Positions 47,385-57,885 of a stretch of DNA of 64,000 nt are shown one piece after another. The notes under the pieces are model-generated. The model worked only from the letters and a program-made list of their open reading frames with translations. It was not told the DNA's origin and did not search any database. The translations under genes were made by a program, and so were the position numbers. Positions within the stretch are counted from its first letter, which is position 1; each line of letters begins with the position of its first letter. The stretch comes from Tomocerus qinae (Eukaryota; Arthropoda; Collembola; Entomobryomorpha; Tomoceridae): the NCBI GenBank assembly GCA_020055645.1, contig CM034546.1, positions 53,692,001-53,756,000 on the forward strand, read 5' to 3'.

Positions 47385-49241
47385 TCATGCTCCAAAAGTA
47401 GCCATTCGATTGTTCAGTCGTTCACGAATGAATCTGTCAGACTTCATGTATTTGTCAATTAAATCCAGCTTTTCAATTCCTTTAGTGAAATCGTCCAGGT
47501 TTTTAAAGCCGCTTAGGATTGTCGGCTCGAGAGTTTTGATCTGATCCAAATATTCGTAGGCCATGAAGTCCACATACGTTAACTGCAATATACCAAATTC
47601 TTTTATTAATTATTGTTATCTATCATTTGTCGTCCTCTTAATACTCAAAGCTCAATTAGATCAACAAAATTTAGACGTACATTGTCTCCGGCGAAATAAG
47701 GACGTTCTCCCAGGTACTTAGAAAGGCGATTGAGTTTCGTTGGAGCATTTTGCAGAAAAACTGGTTTTAACGACTCCTGCGAAAGAAACCCGACATAATT
47801 ACTATTTCAGTTACTAATAGAGAAAATTTACGGCAATATTTTAGGTCAGGAGGCTAACTAATGTAAATAATATGTCAAAAGGTTAGTGTAAATAAATAAT
47901 AAGTCAACAGGTAATGTAAATAGTACATTAGTAATTCAGCTGGTCAATATACATATAATAGGCCAGCTGGTCTATGTACATACAATAAATCAGCTGGTCA
48001 ATGTACATATATATTGTAAGTCAGCAGGTCAATGTACATATTGTAAGTCAGCACGCAGGTCAATGTAAATAATAAAACAGTAAGTCAGCAGGTCAATGTA
48101 AATAATAAAACAGTAAGTCAGCAGGTCAATGTAAATAATAAAACAGTAAGTCAGCTGGTCAATGTACATAGTAAGTCAACATATAACAAAATTAGTCGAC
48201 AGGTCAATGTCAATAGTAAGTCAACATATACACAGGTACAGGTCAATGTCAATAGTAAGTCAACATATACACAGGTACAGGTCAATGTCAATAGTAAGTC
48301 AACATATACACAGGTACAGGTCAATGTCAATAGTAAGTAAACATATACAAAATTAGTCAACAGGTCAATGTAAATAGTAAGTCAACATATACATAAAATT
48401 AGTCAACAAGTCTATATATAAACAGTAAGTCAACATAAATATAATAAGTCAAAAGGTCAATGTAAATATATAATAAGTCAACAGGTCAATGCAAATATAT
48501 AATAAGTCAACAGGTAAACATAATAATATATTCATCATGAATCAACAAGATCGTGCAATACTTACAAAGTCCTTGGAGTAGCACATGGAAACGAAGGATC
48601 CTCGCAGGTCAACGATTTCAGCCTCAACAAGATCGATCCGGATACGCTCCTCTTCTGTATTTCCAGCCAGGTCGTGTTTTCTAGCCACATAGTGCATTAT
48701 TGCTGAGCTTTGTGTTAATTTGACATCCCCATCGATGAAGTAAGGCAACTGTAACAAGTTATTTATTTATCATGTTTGTTATTTACAAGAATAATAGGAA
48801 TGGTTTTCGTACATAATTGTTTGTTGATATGTTAATTATCTATGTGAAATGTAACTGGCCACTAAAAACAAAAAATGCTTACATTAGGGAAATCCAAGTC
48901 CAAAGACTCCTTTTCCTGGAACCAGCCCGTTTTGTCAAAAGTTGGAGCAGGACCACAAACATACAGTTTATCTTCCCATGGCATTTGAGTGTATTCAAGT
49001 AGCAAGCGAATAGGCTGGGCCAACTGCACAATCAACAATACATTTGACATTTATTAATTTTAACAAATCAAAATTATTTAGTTCAAGACTAGGAATTCTA
49101 CCCACGAATTTTTCTAGAAGACTTTGAGTGTGTAATTTTTGTACGCGGTTGATGGTATTTTAATTTTCTATCATCTACTTTCGAGGATAATAAATTACTT
49201 ACCCCTCGAATGTCCCAGTACGCTAAAATTGCCGGCTTCAT
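47385..49241 (-). CDS. Glutathione S-transferase, Mu class
   Basis: Five exons: 49241-49203, 49023-48883, 48748-48566, 47776-47681 and 47582-47385, all phase 0. They total 657 nt, giving 218 aa, exactly the usual Mu length. The catalytic Tyr is Y8 in ILAYWDIRGLAQPIRLLLEY. The glutathione-binding N-terminal domain continues with DFPNLPYFIDGDVKLTQSSA (exon 2/3 junction). The helical C-terminal domain has YFAGDNLTYVDFMAYEYLDQ. It is a cytosolic enzyme conjugating glutathione to electrophiles and lipid peroxidation products; Mu-class GSTs occur in arthropods such as mites, crustaceans and springtails and are absent from most insects, a useful hint about the organism. An unusual repeat array fills the third intron. 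Confidence 0.95.
47850..48530. repeat. Minisatellite array in the third GST intron
   Basis: About 680 bp of short related units (aagtcaacaggtcaatgtaa type). The core at 48202-48345 is a perfect or near-perfect 39-bp unit (ggtcaatgtcaatagtaagt plus caacatatacacaggtaca) present 3.7 times. Units diverge towards both edges, as expected for replication slippage or unequal exchange. Short open frames here on both strands are by-products of the repeat. Confidence 0.9.
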
Positions 49242-50656
49242 TTTTATCGTCTTCTGACAAATTTGCTTTTCTCGAATTAAAAACTGCTGGTGTGGTCACT
49301 GGTATTTTGTATTTGTTAGGCAACCGGGTGAAGTGGTCAGTGGTGATGATTTGTAAGGCTCACCTTGAATTCAGAAATGAATGCCGTAATCTGTGGTGGG
49401 ACGTCAATGAAGGACGGAAAGATTAAATAGGATTAGTTCCTAAATGAGCAAGAGAAGGACGGTTGACTGACTCTATCGGCGTTGCGTGCGTGTTTCAGTG
49501 ACTGACAGCCGAGCCGAGTGATTGAGCAATTAGCAATTCAAATGTTCCAAGTTTCAAGGTGAATGTGCGTGTAGCCAGCAACAGCAAGAGAGAAGACTGG
49601 ACAGCCAAGGATGTCGCACCGATGCTCTTCGTGTTCGTATTTATCAGTCAAAGCCCCGAGCTCTTTTCTATGAAAATGTTTCGGAGAAGACTGGAAAAGT
49701 AGTCTGACTGCAAACTGCAAACTGCAAAGACAAAGACTGCAAAAATAACGCCACTACTACTGACTTCAACTTTTCAGTATCCGCTTAATCTCAGATGCTG
49801 CAGTTTTTCTTTCAGATAATATATGTAGGATTCTTTAGCCATTTATTTTGCGGTTCTAAAACAAAAATGTTGCAATGTTCGTGTAATTTAGTCGGAATAA
49901 TTATATGAAACTGGTTATCCTCCCAAGTTTATCTTCTTAATATCAAGCGTATGGCATTAGTGATATGAACATGAAATACTAATTCGCATCTTTGAAACAT
50001 TCATTCTGTTATAATATATCATGGGGAAATTTTTAGGAAACAATAATATGTTGACATTATATAAATAAAACAATCTATAGATATAGATGTATTTGTGATT
50101 GTATGCTTACTCCTAACTCCTAATTGCAATTAGCGATTTTCAAATAATTGTGTACTACAGTAGTCATAGATATTTACAGCATCAATAATATTACTACATT
50201 TATTAATTCATCAAAGAGTATTCATTCATGGTATGTATTTAATTAAAAAAATATTTCATCAGTAGACATGGAAAATGTTTATATGGATAAGATTTATACA
50301 ATAATAAAGGAAAATAACAAAATACAAAAATTCATTAATAATTAAAATAGAAAACTCAGTTCATCAAGAATATGGGGGACATCAGGCCAATCTTAACCCA
50401 AGTCGTATATTATATAGAAATCCGAATCTATCAGCATGAATCTTCATAATGTTAACAGTCAACGCAGAATAATTGGGGACATTGCTTCTTTGAGGACATG
50501 TCCAATAATAGACAGGACGGATGATGCATCTTGTTGTTTCGGTGGAGATTATTGGACTGTAGGCGGTTGAGGTTGTTGAGAATAAGATGTCGATTATATT
50601 TGGATTCTGATAGTCGGCTGTTGAGCATCTACAGTCTGTTGGTGAGAAATTTCAGT
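49242..50656. other. Upstream region of the GST gene and 3' flank of the next gene
   Basis: Presumed GST promoter and 5' UTR (49242-49760 is less AT-rich and rich in gactgac phrases). Then AT-rich DNA with no gene seen. Confidence 0.45.
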
Positions 50657-51346
50657 CTAATCTTGAGAGACTACAGAAGGCTCGCCATTTTGTTGAGTTG
50701 GGGGTTGATGATGGGTCAGTGTCACTGGCCATAGTTGAAACTTCACGACCGACTGTTGTTGAGACATCGTGGTTGGCAGTCCAGGATTCACCGGCGGTTG
50801 TTGAGACGTCGTGCGTAGCTGTTCCGGATCCACTAATAGTTGCTGAGACGTCATTGGTAGCTGTGGAGGATCCACCCAGGGTTGAAATAGGTTGGAAAAC
50901 TGTTGTGGTTCTACCGATGGTTGTTGAGGCATTGTGGGTAGCTGTGGAGGATCCACCCAAGGTTGAAATAGGTTGGAAGGCTGCTGTGGTTCAACCGATG
51001 GTTGTTGAGGCATTGTGGATAGCTGTTGACGATCCTCTGTAGGCTCATTTTGATTTAAGTCGTTGAATAATACTTGGACTGTGGTGGCAGTCATCAGAAA
51101 GTCATCACCGGTGGCTTCTGAAGAAGTTGGCTTCCATTCAACTGTCAACTTCATCCTTCCATGACTAAAAACGAAGCTGTTTCCATTTTGTTCGAGGTTC
51201 AAATCAGCATCCATTGGAGACAAAATTGTGATACTATTTTCAGGAGAAGTTAGATCAACTTGAAATCCAGAGAGATTGTTGACTGGTTCCAGTACGGCAT
51301 TTTCAGTAGCTTGATTAATTACAGGTGGCTGGTCGGACGCCTCCAT
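50657..51346 (-). CDS. Unrecognised protein with P/Q-rich tandem-repeat tail
   Basis: A single open frame of 229 codons from the ATG at 51346 to a stop at 50657. Residues 1-105 look like an ordered, beta-rich segment (NSFVFSHGRMKLTVEW) preceded by a Pro/Asn-rich start. Residues 110-229 are low-complexity Pro/Gln/Ser with a 27-residue unit present twice (TMPQQPSVEPQQ ... FQPWVDPPQLP) and degenerate copies after it. No known domain is recognised, and no signal peptide or membrane segment is seen. A splice acceptor (ttttatattttag) sits 8 bases upstream of the ATG, so this exon is joined to an upstream exon; from the acceptor the ATG frame has a TGA, so upstream exons would be 5' UTR for this frame. 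Coding status is likely but unproven. Confidence 0.55.
   Translation of the reverse strand: MEASDQPPVINQATENAVLEPVNNLSGFQVDLTSPENSITILSPMDADLNLEQNGNSFVFSHGRMKLTVEWKPTSSEATGDDFLMTATTVQVLFNDLNQNEPTEDRQQLSTMPQQPSVEPQQPSNLFQPWVDPPQLPTMPQQPSVEPQQFSNLFQPWVDPPQLPMTSQQLLVDPEQLRTTSQQPPVNPGLPTTMSQQQSVVKFQLWPVTLTHHQPPTQQNGEPSVVSQD
50868..51029. repeat. 81-bp tandem duplication inside the P/Q-rich frame
   Basis: Two adjacent 81-bp units starting at ggatccaccc (50868 and 50949), differing at only a few positions, encode the 27-residue protein repeat. The period is a multiple of three, so the frame is kept. The high identity points to a recent duplication. Confidence 0.85.
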
Positions 51347-51452
51347 GTTTCAAACTAAAATATAAAAATGACAAATAAGTAATTGATATAATATTGAGAA
51401 TCATGCTTAATAAACAAGATTTTATGAAATGTATTTTCTATGGTTTTCTTAC

Positions 51453-52003
51453 TTGGAATTTCTTAAAGCAGAATAGGTCAACAATCTTGTGCAGTCCAGT
51501 TCCAGATCGAAATATCTGCGAATTACGTGAGAAGGATTCTGAAAAGTGATAATATCATTTGGATAATAATTAATTGGTAGAATTGGCTTAAAATTTTATT
51601 AATAATATTAAATTAAATAATAAAAAGTAGTAATTGCATACTGAAGTAGGTATATTAGAAGCATTTTATTACCTGGAATGCCAAATGCCAAGGAAAGAAT
51701 AGCAAAGAAGGCAATAACAATGGCAGCAAAACTTGAAGACGTTTTATCAAAACGGCTGGCCAATCCAGGAGCAGAGTAAAATGGCGATAAGTCCTCAATG
51801 CTATCTGCAATTTGGGTGTCTTATTCTAAAAAGAGTTTAACCTGGAATTATTTTTTGTTTAACTTGGTTAATAAATAAAAATAATTTTCATGAGTAATCA
51901 TTTCATATATAGTAGGAGTTTACTTACCAGGTTCTGAGGAATGTTCACGAAGGAGTAACAAATGGTGTATTTTAAGTAAATTTCAACAAATTTTGGAGAT
52001 GTC
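51453..52003 (-). other. Three candidate exons upstream of the P/Q-rich frame
   Basis: Segments 52003-51928, 51825-51673 and 51538-51453 are each bounded by a candidate acceptor and a GTAAGT, GTAATA or GTAAGA donor. They share one frame that stays open through all three and into the next exon, ending there at a TAA shortly after the start codon of the 229-residue frame. The second segment has alternative frames that both encode a hydrophobic stretch. They may be non-coding 5' exons, a second overlapping product, or exons of a different small gene. No homology is recognised and the first exon is unknown. Confidence 0.35.
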
Positions 52004-53141
52004 TCACCATCGAAGGCCAATTGGGAATGAGAAAAAATTGTCGATTGTCATATTATTAATACAGAGATAGAATAAATTGATTTGAATATTTCAAATAGTA
52101 AATGAAGGTACAAGTAACACAGGCCACCACCACGCATGACCCATGACCCTTGACGCATGACGCTGTGAATGTGTGAATAAAGAATGCAAAGCAACAAAGA
52201 AAACCTATGATACTTCTTGAAGTAGTCCCATAGTCCCATTTTGATGTTTTTGGTATAATCTTTACTCTATATAAACGTAGAGTGGGAAATGCGCATGGAA
52301 TTCTGTCGGTATTTATTCAAGTATAATTTTTTTGTATTTGTATGTATCCATGTCTGTATCTTTTTGTAATGAGAAAGGACTAGACTACCAGTTTTGATTT
52401 TGTTTTACATTTCAACACGCTTAGGCATATCCAAAATTGGTCTACTAAATAATCAACGGTCTATGAAATTCAGACTAATGAGCAGTCGCTAGAAAACTCA
52501 ACATTTTCTAGCACACTTTATGTGCTAGGTTTCAACTAGTCTGTTATAAACTCAGTTATATTGATTGTAAGTCTTCTGACACAAAATTATTGGGTTACAA
52601 GACTTTCAATCAATTGGGAAATAAAAAATATTGCTCCAGCTCTACTAAGAAATTAAAAATAGATTAAACGTACAGATTCTTGTCAATGGGCATAACAGTA
52701 AATGACAGTTTCAGTACGTATTATGAAAAATAGTTTTATTAGATACTAATTTTTCAATTTTCATAGACCGCATCCTTTTTGTGTAACATAATATGCTACA
52801 TAATAATATACTAAATGCTAACCATAGTGAAGTAGATATGGTAATTTTGAATTAGAGATAGTATAGCCGTTAAAAAGTAGTTTTAGAGTTAAAACATAAT
52901 TATTTTACTTTTATTAAATTGATGAGTCTTTTAAAAACCTGTTGTACATCGTTGCATAACTATTACTGCCATAACAAATAGGCTTATGTCATTAGTAGTA
53001 GCACAAACCAATTGTACTATTTTTTGTCTACTGGAGTCCACAATTCCCAATTGTTTAGAAGTTTTGCTACATTTTTCAATAACAGGCATTATAATTTAAT
53101 TTGGTTTTCAATTTGATTTCATCTCTGTCTACACTGCTAGT
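52004..53141. other. Non-coding stretch
   Basis: A TATATAAA-like motif near 52268 (on the minus strand TTTATATAG) lies about 30 bp before a minus-strand ATG at 52239 that opens MGLWDYFKKYH. It could be the first exon of the unresolved gene to the left, but no in-phase junction was found. Otherwise featureless. Confidence 0.35.
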
Positions 53142-53351
53142 TCATCTACAGAGTTCAAGAAGTGACCCAATCCTACCTAACCCATGCCATGTCAGAGTAA
53201 AGCAGCTGGCTTCGGAAGCAATGGCCATATTATGCAGAACTTTAATGCTTGAAATATTGTGATTTATGTCCAGACAAAAATTGATCGCCTTTGCAACTTC
53301 AACCTTCAAAATACTTTCATTTGGCAAGTATTTCTGTATACAAGAGTACAT
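53142..53351 (-). other. Orphan exon-like open frame
   Basis: A minus-strand frame of about 65 residues after a plausible acceptor (cttgtatacag, about 53336), with an amphipathic, helix-like sequence (YLPNESILKVEVAKAINF) and conserved-looking composition. A GTAGGA donor candidate lies near 53170. No neighbouring exon joins in phase and no family is recognised. It is listed because its composition is more protein-like than the surrounding frames. Confidence 0.25.
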
Positions 53352-53825
53352 TAATGATGGTTCCTTGTTAAATTAAAAGGTAGATAATATAATTTACATG
53401 TCAGGATAAACATATTGAAGGTTCTCTATAGTTAAAAGCTACGACTATATTATTATCAAAATCAACAGTAGCAATTACATGGAAAGGTAGCAGTACATTG
53501 CAAAAGTACAAATACAAACAAAACACATTAGCAGTAGCGCGTACCGCTTATATTGCAAAAGTGTATATGCATTAGGGAATTAACAGAACTGTTTACTTTA
53601 CTTAACAAAACATTATAACTAGATAACGAGTATATTTGGTGAATATAACAGAAAATTGTTATTTTCCTTCCTTAGCATAGTAAATTGTACACAATTAAGC
53701 CAATTACATACAAATTGATACATTTTCGAAATTATCTCTTCTACAAGATGAGATTGTCACAAAGTGTTTTAAAAACCGTTCAGTAGATAGATAATTACAG
53801 GTTTAAATATATATGTATGTATGTT
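53352..53825. other. Non-coding stretch
   Basis: Nothing recognised. Confidence 0.5.
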
Positions 53826-54152
53826 TGTTGTAGCCCTTAAGAGGATATGGGCTGTTACTGTGACAGCCTAGGCTACCAGAGTAGTATTTCACAACAGCCT
53901 AGGCTATGAGGATACGGGCATACGCTTCACAAGGAAAGTCAGTACTCTTAAAGCCGGCTTACTATCAAGATTTAATCAAGAAACAGGATAATTCTTCGAG
54001 TCATCAAAAGTTTTTTGATATTAGGCCAACTATTGTAAGAGTACTAACTATTGTTTTAGAGCTTTGCACGTCCGTACTGTTAAAGTCTAGGCTGTGAGAT
54101 GACGCTCTCCTCGCCTAGGCTGACAGCCCATTTCCTCTTAAAGGCTACGACA
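53826..54152. mobile_element. TIR element of 327 bp (non-autonomous DNA transposon)
   Basis: The left end tgttgtagcccttaagagga is inverted at the right end as tcctcttaaaggctacgaca (54133-54152). The match continues inward with tatgggctgt / acagccca and cagcctaggct / agcctaggctg units. The interior is richer in G+C than the flanks and has no transposase. A related short target duplication (tatgta) may be present at both sides but is ambiguous because the left flank is a tatg microsatellite. Confidence 0.75.
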
Positions 54153-55247
54153 TATGTATTGAATATAACGCTCAAATTATGTAATAAAATTGCTGCTAAT
54201 ATACTAATAAACAAATACCTACTTCGTACCGCATTACCAACGAGGCTATGCCTATGCGTGTAAGATATTTTTATTTTATGGTCTGTATAGTTAATGGATA
54301 TTGTACATTTTATCAACAAACACTAGAATTTACCGTGACATTGTCCACATATACTTAATAGTGCACCGCTATTTTCTTTACCAAGGAGATTAATATCTCA
54401 GAAATCCAAATAGTTGAGTGACATGCATGTCAATTGCATGTGTAATAAACACACGTACACGTATACATCCATTTTCATGTAAAGTTCCCTACATATATTA
54501 TTATACTTTGTCCATTAAAAGTTTCAAGCTGTTTCTAATGTTAAATCAGCTGGACGTCTAGGCATCCCAAATTGCATTGGATATGTAAACTGTAGTAACA
54601 GTCAACTCCCTTTTATTGTTTTATCACTTAGTGTATGATGTTCTAAGCATTTCTAAAACAGGTAATAAGTACCTGTACTCTAAATGTACTTGTACTGTAA
54701 ATAGAAACATGATCGATTTAATTTTTGCATGAAAAGGGATGAAACTTTATTTTTTGGCAAACTTCATCACAAAGAGAATTAAGACCAGGTAAGCGAACAG
54801 TTCAGTAGGCAAACTTCATCATCCATCAACCTAAACGTTGTTGGTGTTTCCTTAATGTAGAATACAGGTAGAACTTAGTCAAGTAAATGTGTGCTCAATC
54901 AGATCTGTCATATTTTACTGTAATTTATTAAAACGGAGTCCGATATTTATTTGAGTAGTAGACAAGTAGCTGCGGATTTTAATGTTCATATCAATACTGA
55001 AATTCAATTTCTTAGTCCTAACGCAGACGGCGTAGTTGAAATACAACCAATTGTTACGGTTTTCATTTTATAATTGTCACAAGTTCCATATGGTGTTAAA
55101 CAACGGACGTGTACAAGCGAAATGTCATCGCCTGCTTTTTGCTAGTACATTACTTACCTAATTAATTTAGGTGTAATGAAATAACTGCGTGCATAACATG
55201 TCCCGCTGCACTAATCTGACACGCACAACGAATTCGGTTGGTAAACG
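54153..55247. other. Non-coding stretch
   Basis: Upstream of the membrane-protein gene; no gene or repeat recognised. Confidence 0.5.
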
Positions 55248-55255
55248 TATAAATA
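55248..55255 (+). promoter_or_regulatory. TATA box candidate
   Basis: TATAAATA followed by aggcagctgcc, about 107 bp upstream of the ATG at 55362. The spacing allows a transcription start near 55280 and an 80-base leader. Confidence 0.5.
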
Positions 55256-55361
55256 AGGCAGCTGCCTTATTAGCATAATACAGTTAATTTCAACCGAGGA
55301 TATATTAAGAACAGTAGAATTTTGGTGGTCGAGTGAATAACATTATCCATACAACTCTAAA

Positions 55362-55867
55362 ATGGAAACAAGGAGAATTTGTAGAATTATAGCTATGGTG
55401 GATATCGTAAGTTGTTACTCTCTTATTATTTTGTAGTTTATCCTAATATAATATTTAATAATATATTTAGTGCATTAAGCATATCCATACAATTCCTTTT
55501 TATTAGAACTTTTACCGCCCCAATTTTGACGCAGTTTTGAACAATGATGTATATACAATTAAATAGCATGTATGATTATTGGCTATAAATACGTTTGTGC
55601 AAATTTATGGATTATTGAGTTAAATTCACATAAAATTGTATTTCTTTGAATCATTTGTACTCATTTTCTTGAAGTCCAATGCCAAATTATAAGATTTTGT
55701 AAAATTTTGTTTTTAGTACGTCTCACTATTGTCACTGGTATCAGTCTCATTAGTACTAACTTTTATGGGAATTGCTACCTACTCAGGAAATGAAAGTTCC
55801 ATTCTGGATAGCAAATTTGGATTGGCAATGGGTAAGGGGGAAGGAGAACCTGACGATTTAACAAAAG
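55362..55867 (+). CDS. Small membrane protein, 5' two exons only
   Basis: Exon 1 is 55362-55406 (15 codons, METRRICRIIAMVDI) and exon 2 is 55717-55867, joined in phase 0 by GTAAGT and TTTTTAG; exon 2 ends in phase 1 at GTAAGC. Exon 2 begins with a hydrophobic segment (YVSLLSLVSVSLVLTFMGIA) and continues with a polar, glycine-rich stretch (GKGEGEPDD). This suggests a tetraspan-like or single-pass membrane protein. No further exon was found before the LTR retroelement begins some 0.8-1 kb downstream, so the rest of the gene is either beyond the element or not recognised. Family uncertain. Confidence 0.5.
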
Positions 55868-56639
55868 GTAAGCAAAAATAACTTCGAGGTTTACTTTCAA
55901 AACTGATTTCTGCATTTTTTCTCCATATTTCAAGCAGACCAAACGAGGTTGTAATTATATTTTATCTTTAGTATTACCATAAAACATAGTACGACTGTTG
56001 TCATGTCATATCTACATGCTGAAGGGTAACGCGGTTACATTATAATGTTGTAAATGTCGCTTATTATTGATTTCTGCAAACTAACCTTCATTAAGTAATT
56101 TGATACCAAGTAAAAAAATTATAATTACATTTAAACAAAAATCTTTACTTGAAGCATCAATTTCCTAAAGAATTATGGAACAAAACAGCAACTGAAAGGA
56201 AAAAAGTACAATCATTATTTGTCTTTATTACTTTTTTGCTTTTATTTACATGTAAAATAACAGTAAATGGGGCAATGTACTACATTAAAACAGGAAAAAA
56301 TGACTGCTTTTTTAAAGATTTACTCCTACTTATTAAAATATGAAAAAATGTCCTTTTTTGTTTCCTATAAGGAATATTGTCCGATTAGGAAATACGCAAA
56401 CAATTGTAATGTAAACATACGTACTTGCATGCATTGATTGGTTATCTCCACTGCTATAATTATACATGGGTATTAATTATAAGAAGCTTGTTAGTAAATC
56501 TACATAGGTATGTATCATACACACATAAAGTTAAAAGCCACTATGGGCACTTATGCAGGATAAAGATGTGCATTATCGACAAGTTACAATATCCAAGTTG
56601 ATAGATACGGTTCAGTGAATCTGCCCTGAAATCTGTCGC
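55868..56639. other. Non-coding stretch, possibly intron and start of the LTR
   Basis: No gene. The 5' boundary of the LTR must lie here or slightly to the right, but it cannot be fixed because the 3' LTR is outside the window. The 64-codon frame at 56149 has no support. Confidence 0.4.
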
Positions 56640-57190
56640 ATTAAACTTAGTTTGTGTTTCCATTCAGTACACTCCTTGCTTGTACTTTTATTAGTAAAAT
56701 AAGCCTTAGTTCGTGTTTCATTCATTCCACTCCTCACTTGTGCATTTATGCATTTATTGGTAAATAAGCAAGTTCCCTTTCGTTACTACTTATCTTAAAT
56801 GCACTCGTACATTGTAACTTGTCGACCTTTCAAAATATGGGTAATTAATTTTAATGTTTTAGGGAAATAGTAACATTTACTTGTATAAGATGAGCTCGTA
56901 ATGGGAATTGTTATCATATGAAGATGCCCGTATATACCTACTCATGTCCAGGACTTTAATTCAGTTAAGTATAAAAGCCTGACACATTAACACAGAAACA
57001 ACATTCTACTTTTTACTCCCTACCCCGTTACTCTGCTCAACAAACTATTGGCCATAGTTACGTAAGTGTACCTACACTCTCTTCACACAACATCTCTTTA
57101 CCGTTTAAATAAATCAATCTTCCGTGTCTCACTTAAAACAGTTCCTTGTAATTTCTGAATCAGTCGGGTCTTAGACCCTTAAATTGCACA
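56640..57190 (+). repeat. 5' LTR, right-hand part (left boundary not fixed)
   Basis: Contains two about 60-bp direct repeats (56648-56707 and 56708-56770, sharing agttcgtgtttcattca-like and cacttgt phrases), possibly promoter elements. A TATAAAAG box lies at 56970-56977 and an AATAAA signal near 57109, defining U3-R-U5. The right end is placed at ...ttgcaca just before the primer-binding site. The left end is unknown. Confidence 0.65.
56970..56977 (+). promoter_or_regulatory. TATA box of the LTR
   Basis: TATAAAAG, with the AATAAA poly(A) signal about 135 bp downstream, a usual layout for U3/R of an LTR. Confidence 0.7.
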
Positions 57191-57209
57191 TGGTCCTTCG
57201 AGCCGGATT
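57191..57209 (+). other. Primer-binding site, tRNA-Tyr type
   Basis: TGGTCCTTCGAGCCGGATT immediately follows the LTR end. It is complementary to the 3' end of eukaryotic tRNA-Tyr (…CCGGCUCGAAGGA plus CCA). The perfect acceptor-stem match identifies the minus-strand primer. Confidence 0.85.
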
Positions 57210-57301
57210 ACAGGATACTAAAGTGATTTCAATCAGTTTTTAAGTACACCTTTTCAGTAGTCGCAAGAAGTGATCGAGGAGTGAGAGTCTCCAAGAAAAA
57301 C

Positions 57302-57307
57302 GTAAGT
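57302..57307 (+). promoter_or_regulatory. Splice donor in the retroelement leader
   Basis: AAAAAC followed by GTAAGT, a consensus donor between the primer-binding site and the first ORF. Together with the strong acceptor at 63661-63662 it would make a subgenomic mRNA for the ORF after pol. Confidence 0.55.
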
Positions 57308-57555
57308 AATTTTCATAGTGTCTCTTTTCACTTTGCACAACTTCACATTACAGGGCAATTGCTCGTTTTGTGTTGTCTTTGCTTGGATACACTAATCCTC
57401 GGGTACATACTCGGGTTTAGGCGTTGTCCCTCACGCTATTCGTTTAACTCCGGCTGTTAAGCAGCCCGGTCCATACCTTTACGGTCACTGGAAGACTGAC
57501 TAAAACCGACTACTACAATTACGATATACAACAAATATTGACAAACCGTCATTAA

Positions 57556-57840
57556 ATGAATTACTGGCATATCATACTTCCCCTCATATTAGCTTTTACT
57601 AAAATTATACTAGGAAGTTTTCTTTATCCTTGTGCTAACTGCACCTCTCACCGTCAAATATTCCTAAAACATTTGTACCCTTATTCCCCAAAACCCTATT
57701 CCTGTATCCAAAACGCATCAGAAATAGAAATAGGTACTCTAATACTCGAACAAGCGTGTACACTCGCTGAGTGTATAGAGATTTTCTTTGCAGACCCACG
57801 TAAAATCATAAGCAAAAGAGACATAGGTTGCGCCCCGTAG
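57556..57840 (+). CDS. Small retroelement ORF before gag with signal-like N terminus
   Basis: An ATG-initiated frame of 94 codons in the leader, ending 45 bp before the gag ATG. Residues 4-21 are hydrophobic (WHIILPLILAFTKIILG), like a signal peptide. The rest is short and contains six cysteines (CANC, SCIQ, QACTLAEC, GC) and one N-x-S/T site in each of CTS- and ASE-type contexts. No family is recognised. It would be the first ORF on the genomic RNA and is removed in the predicted spliced RNA. It could be a secreted or membrane accessory protein, or a leader ORF that modulates gag translation. Confidence 0.5.
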   Translation: MNYWHIILPLILAFTKIILGSFLYPCANCTSHRQIFLKHLYPYSPKPYSCIQNASEIEIGTLILEQACTLAECIEIFFADPRKIISKRDIGCAP

Positions 57841-57885
57841 CACTCTCACTCCGAAGTCACTTCAGCCTCTACCTACGTGGGACAT

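Noticed and set aside
48151..48360. Repetitive open frames on both strands
   Set aside because: By-product of the 39-bp minisatellite (period divisible by three) within a GST intron.
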